From Amphimedon queenslandica (Eukaryota; Porifera; Demospongiae; Haplosclerida; Niphatidae), in the NCBI RefSeq assembly GCF_000090795.2, contig NW_003546289.1:113918-177917 (forward strand): 64,000 nucleotides of DNA, given 5' to 3'. The notes beneath the pieces were generated by a model. It saw only the letters and a program-made list of their open reading frames with translations. It had not been told where the DNA came from and ran no database searches. The translations under genes and the position numbers were made by a program. Of this stretch, positions 37,152 to 49,100 are shown in pieces; position 1 is the stretch's first letter, and each line of letters starts with the position of its first letter.

Positions 37152-40100
37152 ATGGAGGAACCTCAGGGGGAACGTGGTTCACCACAAAAGGCGGGAAAAG
37201 AAGAAGAAAAAGAAAGAAAGATAAGAAAAAGAAGTCATAAGAAAAAGGTACCAGTAAAATTAGTATAAAATGTGTGACATTAATTGTTGTCAGCCCTGTG
37301 TCAACCTCACTTCCTTACACTAGCTTATTGGGCCAATTTTGTTTAAGTGAATACATAATCTGAAAGGTTAATCTTACTTTTTAAGTAAGGTACAGTGATG
37401 GGGGTACATGTCCCTGTTTTGTAAATTCGGATACATGTACACTGAGGGATCAGAAATGACCAGCTTATAAAGTATGCTGTGGTTATTTAATTCAGGAATA
37501 GCCCTGGATTATTTTCAGATTAAAGCTATATTTTTATTAGAAGGTTTACTTGATTGCAAGATTTTTGGTGTGCAACCTCTATTCACTATGCACACCTAAT
37601 TTACATGAAGCATATGGGTTGGGTAGTTGCGAAAGTGTCTAAATTATAATTTTACAAGATATAATGTACGATGTACATACATGCATTTATACATGACATA
37701 CAAATAGATATGTTAGAACAACAGGAAGTTTGTGGCATTTTTCCTCAGTCCGTATTAAAAAGTACCTCAAATTTGATTAACACCATGTACATTTCACTTT
37801 CAATTATTTAAATGGAAATTTAAGATTCACAGGCACTTTTTACATATACATGTACGTACATGTAGATCATGATGGTGTCACGGCAAAGGTTCTTGTATAC
37901 ATTTTTACTTGATGTACATGAAATGTACATATGTAGCCTGTACCTCATAACTGCAAGGACATGTACTTGTGTCAATGCTAGCAAGATGCAACTTTGTTAT
38001 TGCCAGTGGTCAGGCAAATTTTTGCCAAAATTTGAATCTCTCTACTTGTTATCCTATGTTGCTTGACTGCAAATTGCCAAAGTATGTTGTGCTAGGCTTA
38101 ATTATATTGATTTTACTTCAATAATGGAGTTGTTCTACTCTTGAATAACAAACTACAATGTACATTATACATTAAAGTAACTTCAATTTACACATGAACA
38201 GCTTCATTGGCATTTTCAATAGTACACAGAATACCGTACAGCTGGTTAATTTTGCGGAGAAAAATTTTGCGAATCGTTAAAAATAACCTGGTTTGCGGAT
38301 TAAATATTTGCGGTTTTGACAGTTATTGTAGCATTATCTACTGTGGTCATGCATGAATTTCATTATTTTGCGGATTTAAATTTTGCGCTTTAAATGGAAT
38401 CGCAAACTCGCAAAATTTAATTCCCCACAAATATTTCCTGCTGTACGGTACTTGTATAATAGTGAATGGGCGTATCACAGGGATGGCCTGTGCTAAAAGT
38501 GTGATGTACATGTATGTGTATATGTGTCCCTGTGGCTTTAGAGTAAAAAGTGTTTTAGATAAAGTATTCGAAGCAGCATATTGGACTGCTTCATGTACAT
38601 AAGCCGAAAGTCAACTGTCAAAGATGTCTTGCCATATGCCTGGTAATCTGTGGGGATGGACAGGTACAAAGTTGGAAAATTAGGAATCCAGACAACTTAA
38701 GATTGATGCATAGACCAATAATCCATGCAGATAGAATTTCATTTAATGTGCAAATCAATGGTTGAATAGCCTCAATACTAAACAAGATGGCTAGGGAAGG
38801 TAAGATGGATACACAGTGGGCTGTTAGCAAATGCTGGATCTCTTTTGTGCACATAATTTATGCTCTTCCTGATATTATAGCCTGAAAATAGTTAAGATAC
38901 GTGTATGTCGATCTAAAGCCTAAATTTGTTGACCAATTACCTTTTTCTGAGCCCCCTGTCCTCCATATCTTTCGTTTTATCACAAGGTGTAATGCTACTG
39001 ACTGAGCATGCGAATTGGCACACATCTTTAATATGCCCACTCATTACTACATAAATATCTTGAAAGCATCTCTGCTGTGGGAGTGGGATACATCGCATTT
39101 GTATAACCTTGTCTTCATGCTTGTTGCACTCAGGCTGTCATATAAATGTACATTGTATGTATGGGTTGATATTTTTATTATTTTTCCAGTGCATACTATT
39201 CATGGGATTTTAATCCCGACAACCCATGCATGAGAAACTGATATTAGCTAGGCCATTCATTGAGAGCCACCATGGCGTTCTCCTTCTTCTAGCCAGTGGA
39301 GAACCCAGAATCTCTGTGTATTACTCCATTTTTCACTATATACATTTTGTATGCCATGCAAGCTACACAGCAATTAATATGCATGTGTGCTACATGTAGA
39401 TCCAAGTGTAATGAAGCTTACTATGAACAAGACCACTTGTATGCATGGACTAGAGAAGGTAAGAGAAATCAAGAAAGAGACCTTTCTTGAGTGAATAGTA
39501 AAGTACTTGAAGAGTTTTTATTTACATGTGCTTTAACTGCCAGCAATAAATATTTTTTACCCATTAATATTAGCTTCTAAGTTAATTAGGAAGAAAATGT
39601 GACTCTTGAAAAATTATTTATGAAGTATTAAGTTTTCTTCTTCGGCTGTGAAAGTAATTATTATTATGACACTTGAATGTTAGACTTTTTGTATCACCTG
39701 ATTCCTGAATGTTTTGCCTATTGACTCCACTCACAAAAGCACATGTAAAATATAAACTGTTCAAGTACTTCACTGTTCACTCAAGAAAGAAATCTTTCTT
39801 GATTTCTCTTACCTTCTCTAGTCCATGCTTACAAGTGGTCTTGTTCACTGACAGCATCTTTACTACAGTCTTCGTCTCTCCTGCTATCTCATCATTGAGT
39901 TCTGATGCTTTAGTTGATGCCTTTTTTGTTAATATATTGCATAGAGCTCTCTTTTTTTCATTTCATCCTTTGGAAGCACTACTTTTAGATCACTTGTCAT
40001 TTCATCAACTATGAATTTGATAGCTGCATCGATCTAGAGATATCCTGCAAACCGGCATGTTTGTCTCCATACATCATCTTAAATGAGATGCTTTGACTAC

Positions 40101-43100
40101 AAAAGTTGATTATTCACTGTATCACTTGGAACTGGGCTCTTTTTCCATAGGAAATTCCTATTACTTGAGTTTTATCTACATGTACAATGTATACAGTGTA
40201 ACTTAATTTATTAACTTAATTAACTTAATTTAATTTGCCTTTCACAAATTTGATGATACACTGATTACTTGCTGTAAACTACATGTAATGACAGTTCCAA
40301 CAGTAATCTGATGATGATTTTTATTTGAATTGGCAGATCGATTATAATGTGGAAATCCTAGAGGTACATGTACCATGTATCTGGAAGTTTGTTTTAGAAA
40401 TTTTATGCTTTAGAAAATTGTGCATAACTTAATTTTTACATATAGATTTGGGCTCCATGTGCCATGTACCAAATTGAATATGGCATGTACCTATGTGTAT
40501 GTACATTGTACTTACATGTACACGTACATGCATACATGTGCTAGTTTCTGCAAATTTTTTAATGAACAGCCATACATGTATATAGAATTTTTTAAAATTG
40601 TTTTTAATAAACAGAAAACAAGCAAAGTATTTTACAAATATCAATGACATATGTATGATCAAATAAATGTACGTGGATGTTCAAGTATTCTGTGGATTTT
40701 CAAGTATTCTGTGGATTTTCACCTAGTGACGATGTATGTTTGTCTACTTGCCACAAGGCACCTTCCAGCACAGCTTAATCTGCCATTGTCTCCTAATGAG
40801 AGGCATATAAAACAAAAGTTCTTCTTGCAGCAATGACATGTGAAATTATTGCATCCTCCAGTGTGCTCCAGTAGGGTACCACAGTGAGGGCATGCTCTGT
40901 ATATTGGACAGTGTGGCACATTGTTGATGGTATTTGTAGGGCTCTCCCTGAGTAGAGCTATCATTCCTTGAGCAGCTCCGCCCTTCAAACGTGCTAGAAG
41001 GAATATGGTGGACCCATTTCCAATTCCAAGGTCTTCAAATTTATGGTGATCTAGGAGGGGCTTTGAACCAAAGCATAGCCTCTGTTCCTCTGGCCTCACT
41101 CCAGTCTTCTCTTCAACTTTCTTCTTTAATTCAGCAATTGTGGTCTCCTATAAATTGAATACATGTACATGTATAATAGCAAAACAAGACAGTTTGAAAG
41201 TACCTCTGGATTGTCACGGGTAATGACTATATTATGAGTTTTTGCATTGTATCCTGCAACAAGGACATTCATTGGTGGAAAGCACTTCTTTTTGATAGAC
41301 AGTGTGTCATTATCAACAATTCTTGCATCTCTCAATGTGGTAATGTCTCTCGGTTCTTGGCTGTTCTTCATCAGGCGTATTTCATTTAATTTCATGAATG
41401 CTTCTCCTTGAATCTTAGCAATTTCCTTCTTTAAATCCATCACTGTCATTTTCTACAGAGAGAAAAAGACCTTTTGTAATTCAAAGTTAAGCATATTGCT
41501 TACTTCACAGTCATGTCCTTTCAAGAATACTTCTATTGTTTGTCCAGGATTGTGTAAATTATTGATTCTTATAATCCAACCTGCCATTACCACAAGTTGA
41601 AGACACACACCATCAGTGATCCCATAATGTGACAATAGTGTTCCATTGCTCTCCAGTATCTCATTGTTGTATATCAGCCTCTGTCTATGCTGTGATATAC
41701 CTGATTTTGATTGAAGCTGCTTCTTGAGCTCAAGAACAGTGTTTCCCTACAATATATTGATATTAGTCATGTTTTCACAGCTCTTGATTTTATATGTATT
41801 AGATACCAAATTAAAGATTTTTCTACATTAGGTGTACTTACTCCAACATAGAGAGGAATTGAGTATTCAGTTCCCTGTAAATCCTTTACTCTGATTGGCA
41901 TATCTTTAGCTACCACTATCTATTTATTGAAGTTTGAAAATGATCAATTTTTCTACAGAATATCAAATGAGTACTGTATTCCAGTCAATAAGAGCACAGT
42001 TGTTATAGCAATGGTAGGTGAAGTCTTGAATTATTTATTTGTTTTGGCCCACTGGTGTTGCTTAGCTGCTGTCTTATGTCTTGTTTTAGACTTGCTTCAG
42101 TTTAACTTTAGCCAAACCACTGATAATCTGAGAATAGATCTGAGCTACTTATATACAGAATGCAAACATTGCAAAGATGCATTGTCATCTTATGTTATAT
42201 CCCCTGGGTTATTCCCTTGGAGCTACCCCTAGAAATTGCTGCTCTCATCCTAATTATTATATGTGGTTTTGTTTATCATAACTGTAGACATGACAAGCTA
42301 ACAATTACAACTCCCAGGGAATTTTTTACTATATGTTCATGAATATGCTTAAGACAAGCATTTTTGCACTTCCTTTTACTCAACCTTCATTATTCAACCT
42401 GGAGCATACATGTGCACTGTGCATCTACATTATTTGATATGCCCTGGAGCCTGATGACTATGATGTGACACTTGCTATACTACATGTACAGTACATGTAC
42501 ATGCTTATATTTATTATAAAAGTTTGCAAGTTTGTTTGGATTTGCCAATTATTTTGTTGTTATAAATTTTCTCGAATCTTACCTTCTGCAGCCATTTTTC
42601 CTTGTGTGCCGTACCTTTTTTGTAGAATTCAATTTTTGAATTTAATGAAAACGTGAATTTTATATCAAATGGAATACACATGTAATTATAACTTCTATGT
42701 GGTAATTATTAATGATTGTGTGTGTGGGTGCTGTATAGTGCTTGGTTTATAAAAAATTATGTTTCTTTCATTTAGAGTTTATAGTTATAATTGTGATTAA
42801 AAAAATTAAAAGTTCACAAGAAGTACCGAAAGTTCAAAGATCTATGCAATATGGCAACACTAATCAGGCTATCAGCTGTCACCATTTTAAAAACTTTTTC
42901 TTAATTGTACTTTTTAAAGATAAAATGAAAAACATTGATTTCTAATTTATTCATTAACAAAGGGAATGAAGTGGTGCAATAACTAATTTGTGCATATACA
43001 TGTTGGTATTACATTTATACCGTATAGTGGGTTATTTTTCAGGATAACAAATTTCACAGATTTTTCAAGATTTGCAAAATTAAATTCCTTAAAAATCAAT

Positions 43101-46100
43101 TTAATACGGTACAAGATAGCAGAATAGTGAAAAGTCGTGAAAATTAATTCCATGAATTTCCGGATATGGGTCATTCGTGAAATTTATTGTACTCAAAAGA
43201 AACTGGCTATACGGTACAACTATTGTTTATCTCTATTTGGAAGCATGCAAGCTTGCAAAGCAATATTTTGACAGTGCCTTTTTGGAAAGCAAATTGTGTT
43301 GTTAAACTTAATTTACATGATCATGTGCATGTTCATGTATATTTAGCATTAGTATTTTTTCTTTTTTTTAGCCTGCAGTTACATTTGTAACTGCAAGGAC
43401 ATGTACTTTTGACAATGCTACCGACATTCAACTTTGTTATTGCCAGTGGTCAGGCAACTTTTTGCCAAAATTTGTTTTCTGTCCTATGTTGCTTGACCAC
43501 AAACTGCCAAAGTACATGCATATTATGTTGGGCTTAATTATAATGGTTTTACTTTAATGATAAGAGTTGTTCTACTCTTGAATAACATAAACACATTATG
43601 TATTAATTAAAGCAACTTGAATTTACATATGAGCAACTTCAATTTACATATGACCAGCTTCATTGGCATTTTTAATAATACAAATAATACTTGTATAACA
43701 GTGAATGGTTGTGTCACAGGGACTGCCTGTACTACATGTAAAAATATGTTGTATCCCTGTGGTTTCATTTGTATCCCTGTGGCTTTGACAGTAAAAAGTG
43801 CATGTTTTTAGATAAAGTATTCAAAGTAACATATTGGACAGCTACATGTATATAAGCTAAAGGCAACTGTCAATGATATCTTGCCATATGCCTAGGAGTC
43901 TGTGGGAATGGACAGGTGCAATTTTGGGGAAATAGAGAGTCTCCAGAGTTCAGACAACTTTAGATTAATGCACAGACGAATAATCCGTCCAGGTAGAGTT
44001 TCACTGCTCTCCTTCCGTGTTCAAATCAATGGTTGGCTAGCCTCAATGCTAAACAAGATGGCAGGGGAAGGTAAGATAAGAAGATAAGACACATTGGATG
44101 CTGAATCTCTTTTTTGGACGTATTTTATACTCTTCCTGATATTTTAGCCTAAAATAGTTAAATATGTCAATCTAAAGCCTAAATTTGTCAATGAAGTACC
44201 TTTTTCTGAACCTCCTGTGCTCCATTGCTTTCATTTTACTACGAGGTGTAGTGCAACTGAGAATTCGAATTGGCACACACCTTTGATATGCCCACTCATT
44301 ACTACATAAATATCTTGATAGCACTTTGCTATGGGATACACTTTATTTGTATAACCTTGTCCTCATGCTTGTTGCTTGCTCTTAAACAGTTTCTCATGTG
44401 TGGGTCATTGGGATTAAAATTCTGTGAAACAGTATACTGGAAAAAATAATAAAAATCATCAGCCATGTACAATACGTTTGTATGACAGCCTAACAGCTAG
44501 GCCATTCATTCAGAGCCACCATGACACTCTCCTGCTTCTTGCCAGTGGAAAAGCCAGAATCTTTGTGTATTACTCCATTTTTTAGTATATACGGTGTATG
44601 CCATGCTAGCTACATGTATATCCAAGTGTAATGAAGTTTACTAACTGCCAGCCTCGAATATTTGTATCATTAGTATTAGCTTCTAAGGAAAATGCGGAAT
44701 ATCGGACCTTTGGAAAAATTATGTTTGAATTACAAAGTTTTCTTGCTTTCTTCTTCAGCTGTGAAAATAATTATTATGACACCTGAATGTTTGACTTATT
44801 GTTTTACCTGATTCCTGAATGCTTTGCCCAATTGACTCCATTCACAAAAGCGCATGTAAATATACAAACTGTTCAAGTACTTCACTGTTCACTAAAGAAA
44901 GATTTGGTTTCTCATACCTTCTCTAGTCCATGCTCACAAATGGTCCCATTCACAGTCAGAATCTTTATTATAGTCTTTACCTTTCCTGCTACCTCATCAT
45001 TGAATTTCTGTAGTTGATGCCTTTTTTGTTAAAATACATCTCTTGCTTTTCCTTTTCATACTTTATAAGTACTACCTTTAAACTTATAATCACTTGTCAT
45101 TTCATCAAGTATGAATTTGATAGCTGCATCGATCTAGAGACATGCTGCAAGCCAGTGTGGTGGTTCATCATCTTAAATGAGATGCTTTGACTACAAAAGT
45201 CGATTATGCACTGTATCGCTTGTGACTATACTCTTGTTCTATATGAAATTCCATAGGACAATATGTACATATGCTTGAGTTTTACATGTATCTAGCTACT
45301 CCAAGTTGATTTGACTTTCACATATCTGACAATACACTGAATACATTGAGTCAAGTAGAACATTACTTGCTGTAAACTAATTACAGCTCCAACAATAATC
45401 TGATGAGGATTTTTTTATTTGATTTGGCAGGTCAATTATATTATGGAAATCCTAGAGGTACATGTATATGTACCGTCGCTACCGTGTATTTGAAAGTTTG
45501 TTTTAGAAATTTTATACTTTAGAAAATTTTTTACGTAATTAAGATTTAGGCTGCATGTGTCATGTACCAAATTGAGTGTGACATATTGTACATGTACTTA
45601 TATGCATGAGCTAGTTTCCGCAAATTTTTTAAGGAGTAGCCGGTAATGTACATGTATATACCATAAAGCGGAAAATTTTTGTTACCCAAAATTTTGTAGA
45701 TTTTGCCTTTTTTTCAAAATTCATGAAAATAAAACCCGCAAAAATTGATTCAATACAGTTCAAGATGGCCGAAAACTAAAAACCACGAAAATTAAAGCTG
45801 CGAAATTGATTTTTGAACAGGTCCGCAAAATTTTTGGGCCACGAAAACATTCCACTATACTGTAGAATTGTAATTGTTTTTTAATAAGCGAAAAATGAGC
45901 AAAAATTTTACAAATATTAATGACATGTACTATCAAACAAATGTACCTGCATATCCATGTACAAGTACCAGTATTCTGTGGATTTTCACCTAGTAGCTCT
46001 AGGTATGTATGTTTGTCTGCTTGCTACGAGACACCTTCCAGCACAATTAAATCTGCCATTGTCTCCTACTGAGAGGCATATAAAACAAAAGTTCTTCTTG

Positions 46101-49100
46101 CAGCAATGACACGTGAAATTGTTACATCCTCCAGTGTGCTCCAGTAGGGTACCACAGTGAGNNNNNNNNNNNNNNNNNNNNNNNNNNNNNNNNNNNNNNN
46201 NNNNNNNNNNNNNNNNNNNNNNNNNNNNNNNNNNNNNNNNNNNNNNNNNNNNNNNNNNNNNNNNNNNNNNNNNNNNNNNNNNNNNNNNNNNNNNNNNNNN
46301 NNNNNNNNNNNNNNNNNNNNNNNNNNNNNNNNNNNNNNNNNNNNNNNNNNNNNNNNNNNNNNNNNNNNNNNNNNNNNNNNNNNNNNNNNNNNNNNNNNNN
46401 NNNNNNNNNNNNNNNNNNNNNNNNNNNNNNNNNNNNNNNNNNNNNNNNNNNNNNNNNNNNNNNNNNNNNNNNNNNNNNNNNNNNNNNNNNNNNNNNNNNN
46501 NNNNNNNNNNNNNNNNNNNNNNNNNNNNNNNNNNNNNNNNNNNNNNNTGAGTATGTTGTGAGTTTTTGCGTTGTATCCTGCTACAAGGATATTCATTGGT
46601 GGAAAGCGCTTCTTTTTCATTGATAGTGTGTCATTATCGAAAATTTTGGCATCTCGCAAGGTAGTAATGTCTCTTGGTTCTTGGCTGTTCTTCATGAGGC
46701 GTATTTCATTTAATTTCATGAATGCTTCTCCTTGAATTTTGGCAATTTCCTTCTTCAAATCCATTACTGTCATTTTCTGCAGAGAGAAAAAGATCTTTTG
46801 TACTTCAAAGTTGAGTATATTGCTTACTTCACAGTCATGTCCTTTCAAGAATACTTCTATTGTTTGTCCAGAATTGTTTAAATTATTGATTCTTATAATC
46901 CAACCTGCCATTACCACAAGTTGAAGACATGCACCATCAGTGATCCCATAATGTGATAATGGTGTTCCATTGCTCTCCAGTATCTCATTGTTGTATATCA
47001 GCCTCTGTCTATGCTGTGATATACCTGATTTTGATTGAAGCTGCTTCTTGAGCTCAAGAACAGTGTTTCCCTACAATATATTGATATTAGTCATGTTTTC
47101 ACAGCTCTTGATTTTATATGTATTAGATAATTATGGATTTTTCTTCATTAGATGTACATGTATACTTACTCCAACATAGAGAGGAATTGAGTATTCAGTT
47201 CCCTGTAAATCCTTTACTCTGATTGGCATATCTTTAGCTACTGCTATCTATTAATTGTAAATGATAAGTTTTTCTACAGAATATGAAATGAGTACCTCTA
47301 ATGTATTCCAGTCAATAAGAGCACCGTTGTTATAGTATTGATAGGCAAAGTCTTGAATTTTTTTGGCCCACTGGTGTTGCCTAGCTGCTGTCTTATCTCT
47401 TGTTTTAGACTTTCTTTAGCTAAATCTAACCTCTGAGAAGGATCTGAGCTACTTATATACAGAATGCAAACATTGCAAAGATGCATTCTCATCCTATGTT
47501 ATATCCCCTGGGTTCTTCCCTTGGAGCTACCCCTAGAAATTACTGCTCTCCTCCTATTTATTGTATGTGGTTGTGCTTATCATAACTGTAGACATGACAA
47601 GCTAAAAGTTACAACTTCCAGGGAATTCTTTTTTTTACCACATCATGAACATGTTTAAGATAGGCATTTTGCATCTGTACTTATATTCAACTTTTATGAT
47701 TCAACATTAAAATCAGACATTTGCTTGGGGGAGCATACATGTACATGTACATGTACATGATCTCTTCTGTTGTTGTTGATAATAATGGACATACTAACCT
47801 TTAATAAATTTATTTTCTAATCTTTTGTTAACATTAGTGATATGCCCTTCAGCCTGATGACTATAATGTGGCACTTGCTATACTATACATGTACATGTAT
47901 CTTAAAATTTTGTGAATTTGTTTGGATTTACCATTTGTTGGTATAAATTTTTGCAAATATTACCTTCTGTAGCCATTTTTCCTAGTGTGCCACAACTTTT
48001 TTGTGGAATTTGATCTTGCAAATTTAATGAAGATGCTAAATTTATTCCCAGTGAAATAATAACCTCGATACGGTAATTATTGTTGATTGTGTGTGGGTGA
48101 GTGCTGTAGTGTGTTTTATTAATAAATTGTGTTTCTTGCCAGGAAAGTTTACTGTATAGCTAGAAATTTTGAAGTGTTAAGTTTATAGTTTATGTCCATG
48201 TTGACATACAAATATATATATATCGCACGTGGGTGAAATCAATTATAGGACGACCTGGAGGAGGTCGTAAAAATTTGTCAAATGGACCTCAATTTGCCAA
48301 ATTCGCCAAGATTTTTTTCACAATATGGCAACACTAATCAGGCTATCAGCTATCACCATTTTAAAATCTTTTCCTTGATTGGACTAATGGACTCTAAGGA
48401 TAAATCTAATTTATTCATATACAAAGAGAATGAACTGATGCAATAACCATGTGTCCATACATGTCAATAGTATATTTATGCAACAATTGATCATTTCTAT
48501 TTGGAAGCTTGCAAAGCAATATTATGATAGTACCGTTTTGGATAGCAAATTGTGTTGTTAAACTTAATTTACATGATCATGTTCTTGTGCATGTATATTA
48601 GCATTAGTATTTTTTTCTTTTTTAGCCTGAAGTTCAGTCTGAAGTTAAATCTGAAGTAACACAATTAGAAGCCACTCCATCAGAAGTCACATCATCAGAT
48701 GTTTCACAACAGGGTACTCCTCCTCCACCACAGTATCAATCACCACCATCTCATATACAAACTGAACTAGTCCAAGTACATGATGGACAGGGTGGCTTTA
48801 AAACTGTTAGGTAGGTCATTTGATATTATTATCAGTATGAAATGAAAGGGTTACTACTTACATGTATTTCACCATTCCTTGATACTTGCATGTTGTTCCT
48901 TGTTTTTATATTTTCTAAATATTTAATCCTTTTCTTAATCAGTCATTAAGGTGTACCAGTGTTAACATGATGTGTACATTTACTGATACATGTGTACATG
49001 TACATGTATTTATTATCAATGTTGTAGACATTTTGATATCTTCCTAGCATCACCACTTTTAAGTGTGTTGAGTTTGACCCACACTTTGATTACTATTCCT

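Larger units (their letters stand above)
37933..43370. repeat. Segmental tandem duplication, unit A
   Basis: From TAGCCTG...TAACTGCAAGGACATG at 37933-37970 onward, this 5.4-kb unit is collinear with 43371-48625, including the Ubl-Rcat gene and long non-coding flanks such as GCCAGTGGTCAGGCAA and GAGTTGTTCTACTCTTGAAT. Both units end in ...AGCATTAGTATTTTTT followed by a pyrimidine run and TAGCCTG, the splice acceptor of POMT1 exon 2. The units differ by substitutions and by private insertions. Confidence 0.9.
43371..48625. repeat. Segmental tandem duplication, unit B
   Basis: Second unit, abutting unit A head to tail. It has its own MITE at 45661-45862, a 386-N assembly gap at 46162-46547, and a private segment around 48200-48320 with a short AT microsatellite. 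Its right border coincides with the acceptor of POMT1 exon 2. Confidence 0.9.

Noticed and set aside
42160-42342. Membrane-helix-like frame on + strand, also seen at 47464-47658 in unit B
   Set aside because: Similarity between the two follows from the tandem duplication; no start context, splice sites or family match. Other codon positions change as freely.
46157-46561. Open frames across the N gap
   Set aside because: Produced by reading through N.
47298-47492. Coiled-coil-like frame upstream of Ubl-Rcat copy B (-), possible extra exon
   Set aside because: The collinear segment in unit A is broken by stops, so it is not conserved as coding; more likely 5' flank.
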